Shown here: piece after piece, positions 19,797-29,195 of the stretch | Position numbering within the stretch: position 1 is the stretch's first letter | How the letters are laid out: the number at the start of each line of letters is the position of its first letter | Source: Anaplasma phagocytophilum str. Webster | Lineage (GTDB): Bacteria > Pseudomonadota > Alphaproteobacteria > Rickettsiales > Anaplasmataceae | Assembly: GCF_000964685.1 (NCBI RefSeq) | Contig: NZ_LANS01000001.1 | Location: forward strand, 248,001 to 312,000 | Reading direction: 5' to 3' | Length of the DNA: 64,000 nt | The notes under the pieces: generated by a model | The model's database searches: none | Seen by the model: the letters and a program-made list of their open reading frames with translations, nothing else | What the model was told of the DNA's origin: nothing | Program-made: the position numbers and the translations under genes

Positions 19797-20495
19797 TTAT
19801 AACAACCCATGAGTCTTAAAACTATAGTGACGTTTCGAAGTTACGATAACATGATCAACTAACTCTATATCCATGCTATTGCATGCAATACGCAGCTTGT
19901 TTGTAACATTGATATCAGCTTTTGAAGGTTTAGGATCACCACTGGGATGATTGTGCGATATCACAATATACACAGCACCACACAGCAACGCCTTCCTTAT
20001 TACCTCCCTAATGTACAGAGGAGTTTCATCTACTGTACCCGTGCTTTGTACTTCATCCGCTATCAGGCTGTATCGCTTATTGAGGTAGAGTACAAGAAAG
20101 TTTTCTATGGTGGAGTTGCCTATTTTTACCTTCAGATAATCTATCAGTTTAGGCCACTTATCCAACATAACACAGCTTGTTATATTCCCTCTCATAACCC
20201 TAATCAGCGCTTCTCTAACACATACAAGCATTGCTACTGAGGAATCACCCATGTCCTTGACTTTTCTGAGTTCATTAATATCAGCATACAACACCTGCGA
20301 TAAGTTCCCGAATCTCTCCATCAAGCGCTTCGCAACTGGCTTGAGGTCAACTCTACCCCGCACTGAACATAGAAGGAGCTCTAATACTTCATAGTCGAAC
20401 ACTCCATCACCATTCCCATTAAGAATTTTCTGACGCAGCCGCTCACGGTGACCTAGCTGCTGTCTTTTACGCTCAGCATCTCTACTTTCGGGCAT
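19797..20495 (-). CDS. radC: RadC family JAB/MPN-domain protein
   Basis: A 232-residue protein with an N-terminal helical (UPF0758) region, including HRERLRQKILNGN and LLLCSVRGRVDLKPVAKRL, and a C-terminal JAMM metallo-fold. The metal-binding motif is SHNHPSGDPKPSKADI near residue 178, i.e. H-x-H-x10-D, with the upstream glutamate in the SLIADEVQSTGTVDE segment. Annotated historically as a DNA repair protein, but its true role is unresolved. It precedes lipB on the same strand. Confidence 0.9.
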   Translation of the reverse strand: MPESRDAERKRQQLGHRERLRQKILNGNGDGVFDYEVLELLLCSVRGRVDLKPVAKRLMERFGNLSQVLYADINELRKVKDMGDSSVAMLVCVREALIRVMRGNITSCVMLDKWPKLIDYLKVKIGNSTIENFLVLYLNKRYSLIADEVQSTGTVDETPLYIREVIRKALLCGAVYIVISHNHPSGDPKPSKADINVTNKLRIACNSMDIELVDHVIVTSKRHYSFKTHGLL

Positions 20496-20657
20496 AGTGG
20501 TGCTATATGTTGTGACAATTTATAAGTATGTAAATTTCCGAAAAATAAACTAACTTTTTCTCTGATGTAGAATGACACACGCTTTCTTTATCATGCTCAG
20601 AAGGCACATATCTTTTTTTAATTTCAAGGATAAAACTAAAAAATGAACTCATAGCAC

Positions 20658-20686
20658 TTGAAATTCGATTTCGTGGCGCTTATATA
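20658..20686 (+). promoter_or_regulatory. Candidate heat-shock/housekeeping promoter of groESL
   Basis: TTGAAA (20658-20663), a 17 base spacer and TATATA (20681-20686) lie about 57 bases before the groES start. The -35 region with its preceding base is CTTGAAA, the form favoured by sigma-32, while the spacing also suits sigma-70. Assigned by eye only. Confidence 0.5.
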
Positions 20687-20742
20687 CCGCTAAAGTAACT
20701 GTGACGTAATTGATGAGTTGCAGGCGTTTTGGAGGGTAGTTT

Positions 20743-21027
20743 ATGAATCTAGCTATGTTGCATGATAATGTGTTAGTAGAAGCCTTGGAGGATAGTAATC
20801 CCAATTCTCCAATACAGCTTCCTGACTCAGCAAAAAAGAAGCCTACAAAAGGCAAAGTTGTTTCTGTAGGACCTGGTGCATCAAACAGCGATGGTAAGGT
20901 TACACCTATGTCTGTTAAGGTAGGTGATTGTGTCTACTACCGTCAGTGGGCTGGTAATGAAATAGAGTTCGACGGTAAGAAGTTCATAGTGATGAAGGAG
21001 AGTGACATAATAGCTAAGGAAGCATAG
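20743..21027 (+). CDS. groES: GroES co-chaperonin
   Basis: A 94-residue lid of the GroEL chaperonin. The N-terminus MLHDNVLVEAL, the KGKVVSVGPG block and the C-terminal VGDCVYYRQWAGNEIEFDGK then VMKESDIIA are typical Cpn10. The Shine-Dalgarno GGAGGG sits eight bases before ATG 20743, which is the start chosen. It forms a bicistron with groEL (52 bp gap). Confidence 0.97.
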   Translation: MNLAMLHDNVLVEALEDSNPNSPIQLPDSAKKKPTKGKVVSVGPGASNSDGKVTPMSVKVGDCVYYRQWAGNEIEFDGKKFIVMKESDIIAKEA

Positions 21028-21079
21028 TCTTATGCTACGGTTGTTTGTTCTATTGGTCTAAAGTTTAGGAGGTTCAAAA

Positions 21080-22732
21080 ATGTCAAATACGGTAGTCACG
21101 GGTGAGGTATTAGATAAGTCTATTAGGGAGGTAGTACGCATCCTAGAAGATGCAGTTGGTTGTACTGCTGGTCCTAAAGGCCTCACTGTAGCGATTAGTA
21201 AGCCTTATGGGTCGCCAGAGATCACAAAGGATGGCTACAAGGTAATGAAGAGTATAAAGCCTGAAGAACCACTGGCTGCCGCTATAGCGAGCATCATTAC
21301 TCAGAGTGCTTCTCAGTGTAATGATAAGGTGGGAGATGGAACTACTACATGCTCCATACTAACGGCAAAAGTGATTGAAGAAGTCTCAAAAGCGAAAGCT
21401 GCTGGATCTGATATTGTTAGCATAAAGAATGGTATTCTCAAGGCTAAGGAAGCGGTTCTTACAGCGCTTATGTCTATGAGACGTGAAGTAGAAGAAGACG
21501 AAATTGCACAAGTTGCAACATTGTCTGCGAATGGAGACAAGAACATAGGAAGTAAGATTGCACAGTGTGTTAAAGAAGTCGGTAAAGACGGTGTTATAAC
21601 TGTTGAAGAAAGCAAAGGCTTCAAGGATCTAGAAGTTGAAAAGACTGATGGTATGCAGTTTGATCGCGGATATCTTTCGCCTTACTTTGTTACAAATGCT
21701 GAAAAAATGCTGGTGGAATTTGAAAATCCATACATATTCCTTACTGAAAAGAAGATTAATCTTGTACAAAGCATTCTACCAATCTTAGAAAACGTTGCAC
21801 GGTCTGGAAGACCATTGCTCATCATAGCTGAAGACGTTGAAGGTGAAGCTCTGAGCACGCTTGTACTCAATAAGCTCCGTGGTGGCCTTCAAGTTGCTGC
21901 TGTAAAGGCGCCTGGTTTCGGTGACAGAAGAAAAGACATGCTTGGCGATATTGCTGTAATAGTAGGCGCTAAGTATGTAGTAAATGACGAGCTTGCTGTT
22001 AAGATGGAAGACATCGCTCTAAGCGATCTTGGTACTGCTAAGAGCGTGCGAATCACAAAAGACGCAACTACTATTATAGGTAGTGTTGATAGCAGTTCTG
22101 AAAGCATAGCTAGCAGGACTAATCAAATCAAAGCTCAGATAGAAAATTCTAGTTCTGATTATGACAAGGAAAAGCTTAGAGAACGTTTAGCGAAGCTTTC
22201 CGGTGGCGTTGCTGTACTCAAGGTTGGTGGATCCAGCGAAGTTGAGGTGAAGGAACGCAAAGACAGAGTAGAAGATGCATTACATGCTACTAGAGCTGCT
22301 GTTGAGGAAGGTGTAGTACCTGGTGGTGGGGCTGCATTGCTTTATGCGCTTTCGTCTCTAGACGGTCTAAAAGGCAAGAATGACGACGAACAATGGGGTA
22401 TAGACATTATACGTCGCGCTGCTTGTGCTCCAATCAAAAGAATCATCAAGAATTCTGGTTCTGAAGAAGCACCATGCGTAATTCAACACTTGTTGAAGCA
22501 AAACGACAAGGAACTTATCTACAATGTGGATACTATGAACTACGCGAATGCTTTTACATCTGGAGTTATGGATCCTCTCAAAGTAGTACGTATCGCGTTT
22601 GATTTAGCTGTATCACTCGCTGCAGTATTCATGACTTTGAATGCAGTGGTTGTTGATGTTCCTAGTAAGAACGACGCTGCTGGTGCTGGCGCTGGTGGTA
22701 TGGGCGGCATGGGTGGTATGGGCGGATTTTAA
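21080..22732 (+). CDS. groEL: GroEL chaperonin
   Basis: A 550-residue Hsp60. Landmarks are AVGCTAGPKGLTVAIS near 25, the ATP-site VGDGTTTCSILTAKVI near 85, KAPGFGDRRKDMLGDIAV near 275, VEEGVVPGGGAALLYA near 405, and the Gly/Met-rich tail GGMGGMGGMGGF. It folds proteins with GroES in the cytoplasm and is strongly expressed in Anaplasmataceae. AGGAGG sits eight bases before ATG 21080. A terminator-like hairpin follows at 22794. The conserved GAGTT/GTGTT-type substitutions at equatorial positions (for example CTAGPKG instead of LTLGPKG) are seen in this genus. Confidence 0.98.
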   Translation: MSNTVVTGEVLDKSIREVVRILEDAVGCTAGPKGLTVAISKPYGSPEITKDGYKVMKSIKPEEPLAAAIASIITQSASQCNDKVGDGTTTCSILTAKVIEEVSKAKAAGSDIVSIKNGILKAKEAVLTALMSMRREVEEDEIAQVATLSANGDKNIGSKIAQCVKEVGKDGVITVEESKGFKDLEVEKTDGMQFDRGYLSPYFVTNAEKMLVEFENPYIFLTEKKINLVQSILPILENVARSGRPLLIIAEDVEGEALSTLVLNKLRGGLQVAAVKAPGFGDRRKDMLGDIAVIVGAKYVVNDELAVKMEDIALSDLGTAKSVRITKDATTIIGSVDSSSESIASRTNQIKAQIENSSSDYDKEKLRERLAKLSGGVAVLKVGGSSEVEVKERKDRVEDALHATRAAVEEGVVPGGGAALLYALSSLDGLKGKNDDEQWGIDIIRRAACAPIKRIIKNSGSEEAPCVIQHLLKQNDKELIYNVDTMNYANAFTSGVMDPLKVVRIAFDLAVSLAAVFMTLNAVVVDVPSKNDAAGAGAGGMGGMGGMGGF

Positions 22733-22793
22733 ATATTGGGAATCGTTTCGTATACTGCTTGATGCAAGCATATCTTATTGATTAAACTTGAAA

Positions 22794-22825
22794 GGTGTCG
22801 CGATTTGTCGGTTGCGACGCCTTTT
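22794..22825 (+). terminator. Rho-independent terminator after groEL
   Basis: GGTGTCGC, a 12 base loop, GCGACGCC and then TTTT. The 8 bp GC-rich stem contains one G-T wobble pair. It lies 61 bases after the groEL stop codon. Confidence 0.75.
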
Positions 22826-22870
22826 AGGTTGCGGTGTTTCCGTAAAGTAGAATTTTCTAGCTACAGGTAT

Positions 22871-23056
22871 ATGGCGTTATTCTGTCTTCTTTTCCTGCAT
22901 TGTTTTAGTGTTGTGACTGCATTTCTTATGCTCAAATCCGTATGTCTCTGTGCTATCACAGAGCTTATGTGTACCAGTTTCCCGCACTACTGCACAGGCG
23001 TTGCGATTGGTTATCGCGATACATTTCAGGTAAGAGCGCTTCATTTGGTCAAGTAG
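22871..23056 (+). CDS. Possible small hydrophobic protein, duplicated downstream in decayed form
   Basis: From ATG 22871 a 61-codon frame reads MALFCLLFLHCFSVVTAFL, MLKSVCLCAITELMCTS, then a polar tail. The first 35 residues are strongly hydrophobic and cysteine-rich. A related stretch at 23074-23185 reads AAFLMLKAVYFCSIAALICT in one frame. Similarity at the protein level between the two suggests coding ancestry. No family is recognised and the frame may itself be a remnant. Confidence 0.35.
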   Translation: MALFCLLFLHCFSVVTAFLMLKSVCLCAITELMCTSFPHYCTGVAIGYRDTFQVRALHLVK

Positions 23057-23073
23057 TCTGGCTACTGATCTTT

Positions 23074-23185
23074 AGCGTTATTTAATTCTTCTTTCCACCT
23101 ACTGTTTTGGTGCTTTAGCGGCATTTCTCATGCTCAAGGCCGTATATTTCTGTTCTATCGCAGCACTTATATGTACTAGTTCCCC
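23074..23185 (+). pseudogene. Second, diverged copy of the 22871 hydrophobic frame
   Basis: Aligns base by base with 22871-22983 (for example GCATTTCT.ATGCTCAA, TAT.TGTACTAGTT). It has no start codon, and the frame stops soon after the similarity ends. Offset between copies is about 203 bp. Confidence 0.5.
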
Positions 23186-23223
23186 TATCACATTGAGCCT
23201 TTAATAGCTCTATTCAAGAGGAT

Positions 23224-23415
23224 ATGAGCGAAGAGATAATATATCCAATGTATGTACTGTATATGCTCAGCGATGTTCCTGGTATTGTCGAGTGCGCAGA
23301 AAAGACTTATATCCAAGCAGGGTATATACGGCTTTCACGCTGGGCTAGAAGCGATCGTTGGTTACAAAGTGAGGCGGCACAAGTGGACATAACGAACATG
23401 CTGCCTATTAATTGA
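23224..23415 (+). CDS. Possible small orphan protein
   Basis: A 63-codon frame whose ATG is preceded by AGAGGAT at a workable ribosome-binding distance. The product (MSEEIIYPMYVLYMLSD, VECAEKTYIQAGYIRLSRWA) has mixed composition with no recognised motif. It lies in a long spacer that contains decayed duplications, so it could be a chance frame. Confidence 0.3.
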   Translation: MSEEIIYPMYVLYMLSDVPGIVECAEKTYIQAGYIRLSRWARSDRWLQSEAAQVDITNMLPIN

Positions 23416-23708
23416 AATGAGGCTCGCATACAGGATTATGCCGGAGAATAAAGGAGGATATTAAGATAAGAGGTGTTAGGCTACACGCTTTCTAGCAATA
23501 TAAATTTTTACCTACGGGGCTGGGCGCTAGAGTGTGATTCTTATAGTATTGTACTGCAGAATTACGTAGCTGTGGACAACACACCTTTTTCACAAATCAC
23601 AGTGCTTAATGCTATTCTGTCTACAATTACTTTTCACCCATATCTCATGCAGCATAAACACAAGAAGCTCCCTACTGATAAAAGACTCTGCTGTTGCTTA
23701 GATACTAT
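23416..23708. other. Spacer without recognised gene
   Basis: No gene, RNA or terminator is recognised. A frame on the plus strand from 23473 exists, but its 3' part only reads through the antisense of the decayed SDR copy, so it is not called. Confidence 0.5.
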
Positions 23709-23710
23709 GG

Positions 23711-23803
23711 TTGAAAAAATGGCTGCATGTATGCCACTATCAACCTGTCCAGGGCATACCATTGACACATAATTTACTATGTTTCGTCTCAACTACTTAG
23801 ACA
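23711..23803 (-). pseudogene. Decayed copy of an internal/3' segment of the neighbouring SDR gene
   Basis: Positions 23711-23803 match 24033-24128 in the same orientation: TTGAAAAAATGGCT.CATGT, ATGCCACTATCAACCTGTCC, ACTATGTTTCGTCTCA. A three-base loss and substitutions separate them. It lies beyond the 3' end of the SDR gene. Confidence 0.85.
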
Positions 23804-23892
23804 TTTGGAAAACACTGGAACATAGAGAACAATTCCCCCATGCACACATCTTACGAAGCATCAACAAACGCGCAGATACTGCAAACTTACTG

Positions 23893-24639
23893 CTATAAGA
23901 AAGAGCGTTGTCTTACTTTCTCAGCCACTGTAAGTTCATAAACCTGCCCTGTAACAGTACATTCCGGTGAAGCCAGCTCGACAAACTTGTCAGTCAGCTC
24001 TTCTGGCGAAGGAAACTTTGACTGCTCCTGAGTTGAAAAAATGGCTACATGTATGCCACTATCAACCTGTCCAGGATATACCATATTGACACATAACTTA
24101 CTATGTTTCGTCTCAGCTGCATACACTTGAACCAAAGCCTCCAATGCAACTTTACTTGTCGCATAAGGCGCAAAATACGAGTAGTTTAGCAGCGTCCTAG
24201 TAGCTTCTGAAGTAACAAAAATAGCCCGACCAGCTGCTGATTGTTTTAACAGCGCATCAAAATGCTTTATAAGGTACCAATTTGCGTTCAGGTTCACGCC
24301 CATCACTTCCTTCCACTTGACGGGGTCACATTCCTGCACAGGAGCCAAATTCCCCAACACAGCGGCGGCTGACACAAGAATATCAAGCAAGCCATATTTA
24401 TTCTCGATGGAGAGAGCTAAATTGCCAACACTCTCGTAATCATTTAGGTCTATTGGAGCCAATATAACGTCACCACCTAAGCCCTGTATGCTATCATATA
24501 GAGCTTTCATCTTACTAACGTTTCGAGACGCGAGTACAACACTCGCCCCTTCTGCAGCATATCTCTTCGCAACAGCCGAACCTATACTGCCCGAAGCACC
24601 TGTAATTAACGCTACCCTACCACGTAAGAGACCATCCAT
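23893..24639 (-). CDS. Short-chain dehydrogenase/reductase
   Basis: A 248-residue classical SDR. The NAD(P)-binding motif is ALITGASGSIGSAVAKRYA near residue 10 and LVSAAAVLGN (the NNAG-like element) near 88. The catalytic serine lies in FVTSEATR near 142, and the Y-x3-K pair in FAPYATSKVALEAL near 157. The C-terminal region, NMVYPGQVDSGIHV, is also typical. It resembles FabG and the YciK group; the substrate cannot be told. It is divergent from clpB (243 bp). Confidence 0.88.
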   Translation of the reverse strand: MDGLLRGRVALITGASGSIGSAVAKRYAAEGASVVLASRNVSKMKALYDSIQGLGGDVILAPIDLNDYESVGNLALSIENKYGLLDILVSAAAVLGNLAPVQECDPVKWKEVMGVNLNANWYLIKHFDALLKQSAAGRAIFVTSEATRTLLNYSYFAPYATSKVALEALVQVYAAETKHSKLCVNMVYPGQVDSGIHVAIFSTQEQSKFPSPEELTDKFVELASPECTVTGQVYELTVAEKVRQRSFL

Positions 24640-24823
24640 AATCCAGTCTCACGTCATACCAACACAAGTCTGCATGGTACTTCTTATAGCGGACATTGAC
24701 AAGCAAAATAGTTCTTTCAACCCCAGTTATAGCAACGCAAATAAATTCTCTTTAGGGAAGTGTGTTTTACAATGCATATGTTGTGGAAGGTACCAATTTT
24801 TAATTTGATTTACTATTTATTTT

Positions 24824-24851
24824 TTGCCAATGAATACATACCTACTATGTA
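24824..24851 (+). promoter_or_regulatory. Candidate promoter of clpB
   Basis: TTGCCA (24824-24829), 16 bases, TATGTA (24846-24851), about 31 bases before the clpB start codon. Matches a weak sigma-70 pattern; by eye only. Confidence 0.3.
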
Positions 24852-24882
24852 TGAGATTCTTTAGAGCAGGAGATTCACGTAT

Positions 24883-27462
24883 ATGGACTTGAATAAGTTT
24901 ACTGAAAAGGCCAGAAGCTTCGTGATGCAGGCACAGGTGTTTGCCATATCTTCAGGACATCAGTTTCTTTTGCCTGAACACTTACTGAAGGTAATGTTAG
25001 ATGAAAAAGGCAGTTTGACTGAAAACCTTATATCAATGTCATCCTGCAATGCAGGCATAAACGAGATTCGCGACGCACTCGTACAACATCTGAGCAAATT
25101 GCCAGTAGTTAGCGGATCTGGCAGCGGACAACTAAATCTCTCAAGAGAATTGGCTCAGGTTCTGGAAGAAGCAAGCAACATTGCTAAAAGAAACGGCGAT
25201 GCGTACATCTCTGCTGAAAGGTTGTTACAAGCACTCGTAGTGGTTAACAGCAACGTTTCAAGAGTGCTAATAAATGCTGGAGTTACTGCTACAAAACTCA
25301 ATACTCTAATAGAAAAAATGCGCGAAGGAGACAAAGCGGATAGCGAAACCGCGGAACAAAAATTCGATGCTCTGAGAAAGTTTACGCAAGACCTCACAGA
25401 ACTCGCTACTGAAGGTAAAATGGACCCTGTAATCGGTAGAAGTGATGAAACTAGACGCCTCATACAAGTGCTCTCACGCAGAACAAAAAACAATCCTGCC
25501 CTAATTGGTGAACCTGGCGTAGGTAAGAGTGCTATCGTAGAAGGGTTAGTGCAATCAATAGTTTCCGGAAATGTCCCCATAGGGCTGCAAGGCGCCAAGG
25601 TATTATCGCTAGATTTAGCTGCATTGGTTGCGGGCACTAAGTATCGTGGTGAATTTGAAGAGCGTCTTAAAGCCGTACTATCAAAAATTATCCTATCTAG
25701 CGGTAAAATCATACTGTTTATAGATGAGTTACACATGCTGGTAGGCGCTGGATCTACTGGTGATTCCATGGATGCCTCTAACATATTGAAACCAGTTCTT
25801 GCGCGGGGTGAACTACGCTGTATTGGTGCAACAACTCTAGATGAGTATAGAGAACATATAGAAAAAGATCCTGCTCTCGCTAGGAGATTTCAACCAGTAT
25901 TTGTGGCAGAACCCAGCATTAACGATACTATCTCAATACTAAGAGGGATTAAGGAAAAATATGAGCTGCACCACGGTATTAGGATCACTGACAGCGCTAT
26001 AGTAGCAGCAGCAAACTTATCTAGCAGATACATACCTGACAGATTTTTACCTGACAAGGCAATTGACTTAATAGATGAAGCTGCAAGTAGAGCAAGGATC
26101 GAAATTGATAGCAAGCCAGAAATAATAGACAGTATTGATCGTCAGGTAATGCAGCTAAAAATAGAGTCTGAAGCACTGAAAAACGAAAATACTGAGGCAT
26201 CAAAGCAGCGCTTAGAGGAGATTAGCCGGGAATTGCAAAGCCTAAGTTCCGAAGCTGCTGATTTAAACAGCCAATGGCACGCTGAAAAAGCAAAGATCTC
26301 AAAAATGCACGAGCTAACAGAATCCCTCGATAGTGCCCGTATAGAATTAGAGCAGTCACAAAGACTGGGCAATCTTTCCAGGGCAGGAGAATTAATGTAC
26401 GGAATCATTCCATCCTTAGAAGCAGAACTGAAGAAACATGAAGAAATCGCAGGGACGCTCCTCAGGAAGGAAATAAAAGCAAATGATATAGCGGCAATCG
26501 TAGAAAGGTGGACTGGTATTCCAGTGGATAGCGTTATGAATAGTGAAAAGGAAAAGCTATTACACATGGAAGAAGAGCTCAAGAAGACAGTAATAGGACA
26601 GGATAGTGCTGTAGCAGCTGTGAGTAATGCAGTTCGGAGATCACGTGCTGGAGTACAAGATGCTCAAAGACCTATGGGTTCCTTCTTATTTCTAGGTCCT
26701 ACTGGCGTGGGCAAAACAGAACTCACGAAAGCTCTAAGCAAGTTCCTATTCGACTCAAGTTCTGCTCTACTGCGCTTCGATATGTCGGAGTTTATGGAAA
26801 AACATTCTGTGGCAAAACTGATAGGAGCGCCTCCTGGATACGTGGGATATGAACAAGGTGGACTACTGACTGAAGCCGTTCGCAGGAGACCGTATCAGGT
26901 GATATTGTTCGATGAAATAGAAAAAGCCCACGCAGATATCTTCAATTTGCTCTTACAAGTCCTAGACGAAGGAAGATTGACAGACAGCCGTGGGAATTTA
27001 GTAAACTTCAAAAATACGATACTAGTGCTAACGTCAAACATAGGTCAGGACATACTAATAAATAGCACGGAGGACAGTAATGATCCTGTAGTACGGAAAA
27101 CCGTGTTGGAAATGCTGCGCCTATCCTTCCGTCCAGAATTTCTGAACCGGCTTGATGAGATCATGATATTCAATAGACTGACTCAGGAACATATAGAGCA
27201 TATTGTGGATGTACAGATATCGAATCTACAAAAAATTATCAGCGACAAAGGCATTACAATTTCTCTGCATCAAGGAGCAAAATCGTGGCTCGTTAAGCAT
27301 GGGTATGATGTAGCATGTGGAGCACGCCTATTAAAACGTCTAATACAGCAACACATTCAAAATCAACTTGCATGCTTATTGCTAGGAGACAAAATAACAG
27401 AAGGTAGCAAGCTTGTGGTATTTGAAGAAAATAATTCTCTAGTTATCAAAGAGGCTACATAA
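24883..27462 (+). CDS. clpB: ClpB disaggregase
   Basis: An 859-residue AAA+ Hsp100 that resolves aggregates with DnaK. Double Clp N-terminal repeats begin MDLNKFTEKARSFVMQAQ. The first AAA module has Walker A GEPGVGKSAIVEG near 209 and Walker B KIILFIDELHMLVGAG near 280. The coiled-coil middle domain, which separates ClpB from ClpA, spans about 400-520. The second AAA module has Walker A LGPTGVGKTELTKAL near 606, and FDMSEFMEKHSVAKLIGAPP. The C-terminal D2-small domain, with GARLLKRLIQQ, is also present. Length and domains are complete. A GGAG precedes the ATG. It is transcribed away from the SDR gene. Confidence 0.97.
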   Translation: MDLNKFTEKARSFVMQAQVFAISSGHQFLLPEHLLKVMLDEKGSLTENLISMSSCNAGINEIRDALVQHLSKLPVVSGSGSGQLNLSRELAQVLEEASNIAKRNGDAYISAERLLQALVVVNSNVSRVLINAGVTATKLNTLIEKMREGDKADSETAEQKFDALRKFTQDLTELATEGKMDPVIGRSDETRRLIQVLSRRTKNNPALIGEPGVGKSAIVEGLVQSIVSGNVPIGLQGAKVLSLDLAALVAGTKYRGEFEERLKAVLSKIILSSGKIILFIDELHMLVGAGSTGDSMDASNILKPVLARGELRCIGATTLDEYREHIEKDPALARRFQPVFVAEPSINDTISILRGIKEKYELHHGIRITDSAIVAAANLSSRYIPDRFLPDKAIDLIDEAASRARIEIDSKPEIIDSIDRQVMQLKIESEALKNENTEASKQRLEEISRELQSLSSEAADLNSQWHAEKAKISKMHELTESLDSARIELEQSQRLGNLSRAGELMYGIIPSLEAELKKHEEIAGTLLRKEIKANDIAAIVERWTGIPVDSVMNSEKEKLLHMEEELKKTVIGQDSAVAAVSNAVRRSRAGVQDAQRPMGSFLFLGPTGVGKTELTKALSKFLFDSSSALLRFDMSEFMEKHSVAKLIGAPPGYVGYEQGGLLTEAVRRRPYQVILFDEIEKAHADIFNLLLQVLDEGRLTDSRGNLVNFKNTILVLTSNIGQDILINSTEDSNDPVVRKTVLEMLRLSFRPEFLNRLDEIMIFNRLTQEHIEHIVDVQISNLQKIISDKGITISLHQGAKSWLVKHGYDVACGARLLKRLIQQHIQNQLACLLLGDKITEGSKLVVFEENNSLVIKEAT

Positions 27463-27536
27463 CAAAATGTAGTAACATTGCTTGAAAGCGAGAAATATGC
27501 GTCAAGGGAGGATTACAATACTACAAGACGGTTGCG

Positions 27537-29195
27537 TTACGCCGCAGCCTTTGTCACTGTATTCAGATTGTCATTCCTTCCTTCCATGCATTCCAGCATA
27601 GACATCTCTAAAAATGTTCCCACATCATCTTCAACGTTATCATAAACCTTGCAACTGCTTCGTGCATCTTCTTTAAAAATTAAAGAAATAACACAAGAGG
27701 CCACGAAATTAAATATGCTAAAATTAGAAAGTTGATCTTTTAAAAACTCGTTATTCAGCACAACGTCTTCCGCTTTTTCTCCCTGTGATCTGCATACCTT
27801 TCTAATGTGATATAAATCACAGACAGCAGCAATGAACAACACCAAGATTGATGTCACACATCCTAAAGGGACGCATAATGTAGAAGGGCAGAAATTTGCT
27901 ACAGCTGGTATTTGCAGTATACCATAAAAAAATAACGAAAACAGAATGAAATTCTCCAGAAATACTTCAAGATAAACCCCTGTACGCTGTAACACTGCTG
28001 CTACCCTTCTGCGCCCTTGCATGTTATTCGCAATATATAGAAACGGGACAGGTAACAATAGGAATGCTTGCATGATCCTATGTACAACATCAACAACAAA
28101 GTCGTATCTGTTATATTCACAGCCACGTTTTTTCCGCGTAGCCCTGATACGAAATAAATCACACACAAAGTACAAACCAAGCGTAGGTAACCCAAATTTC
28201 AGCACCGAGCGCGCTACTCCATCAGGTACCTCTTCCGTAGAACATGCATACGTATTATTACTAATCTCGTAGCAGCAAAATATGCCCGCGATCACTACTA
28301 TCACAGCTGAAAACAGCACCCCATTAAGCAGTGCAGTGCTAGTAGCGTCTGCACATAGCTTTATGAGAGCAATATTTATAGAGCACTTGCCCAAAAGGAA
28401 GGTTATAGCGGCTATGATAACGGTGTTTATTAATAAAACATGCGCTGTTACACCTAGCACCCTACAAACTGACAATGCTGACCTTTTTCTCTGTTGCAGG
28501 AAAAAGTCACAAAGCAATCCGAAACACGCTGGAAGCATTAACAGGTATGATGTGCTATATAAGTATATATCAAGTACTAAATCTGCTCCGCAATCCCTCC
28601 TATCCTTAACGCTCTCATGAGTAAAAAGGGGACCGTAATCCCCAGTGTAACACAGCAAAACCGGCACACCATGGGTTATATCAGTGAGGTAGCTACGCTC
28701 TAATAACGCATCTACAAGACTACACCCAGTAGATTTCACTATGTCACATATACGTGCATATCTCACTATAACTACTAGCAAAAACGCAGGCAGTGCACAC
28801 ATAACTGCCAATAGAAGAACTGCTAAATCTTTGTTATGAACAAAAAAACCATCTAAAAGTCGGGGATGCCCTTTCAGTAGAAAAAGTACAATCTGCGTTA
28901 AAACTAGAGTAAAACTCAAGAGGCAATGCAAATACAAAAATAGCTCCATGCTAATTGCCGCACCGCGTCTATATCCCCTTTTATAGAGCTCCTTTGACAC
29001 GTAGTATGGAAGTACAGGCAGTATACATAGGACCGATGTACAAAGAATATAGCAGACGTATATTCGGTTTCTCAAATCATAGGTTTCCTCATCAAGACGG
29101 AAAGTTTTGTCTTTTTTTGCGGAATAAACTCTAACCGTACGAGTCTTTGACTTGCCTTTTTCAGCACAATTCGTCTTTTCATGAGAAAACCCCAC
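27537..29195 (-). CDS. Large polytopic membrane protein, orphan
   Basis: A 552-residue protein not matching any family I recognise. The N-terminal 45 residues are charged and basic (KTRTVRVYSAKKDKTFRLD). About ten hydrophobic segments follow, such as YVCYILCTSVLCILPVL, ELFLYLHCLLSFTLVL, LLLAVMCALPAFLLVVIV, LINTVIIAAITFLLG, GVLFSAVIVVIAGIF and VPLGCVTSILVLFIAAV. The C-terminal ~60 residues are polar and acidic. Cysteine is frequent. It is convergent with clpB and followed upstream by another membrane protein gene in the same orientation (29491), suggesting a shared lineage-specific role. An inner-membrane location is inferred. Confidence 0.7.
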   Translation of the reverse strand: MGFSHEKTNCAEKGKSKTRTVRVYSAKKDKTFRLDEETYDLRNRIYVCYILCTSVLCILPVLPYYVSKELYKRGYRRGAAISMELFLYLHCLLSFTLVLTQIVLFLLKGHPRLLDGFFVHNKDLAVLLLAVMCALPAFLLVVIVRYARICDIVKSTGCSLVDALLERSYLTDITHGVPVLLCYTGDYGPLFTHESVKDRRDCGADLVLDIYLYSTSYLLMLPACFGLLCDFFLQQRKRSALSVCRVLGVTAHVLLINTVIIAAITFLLGKCSINIALIKLCADATSTALLNGVLFSAVIVVIAGIFCCYEISNNTYACSTEEVPDGVARSVLKFGLPTLGLYFVCDLFRIRATRKKRGCEYNRYDFVVDVVHRIMQAFLLLPVPFLYIANNMQGRRRVAAVLQRTGVYLEVFLENFILFSLFFYGILQIPAVANFCPSTLCVPLGCVTSILVLFIAAVCDLYHIRKVCRSQGEKAEDVVLNNEFLKDQLSNFSIFNFVASCVISLIFKEDARSSCKVYDNVEDDVGTFLEMSMLECMEGRNDNLNTVTKAAA

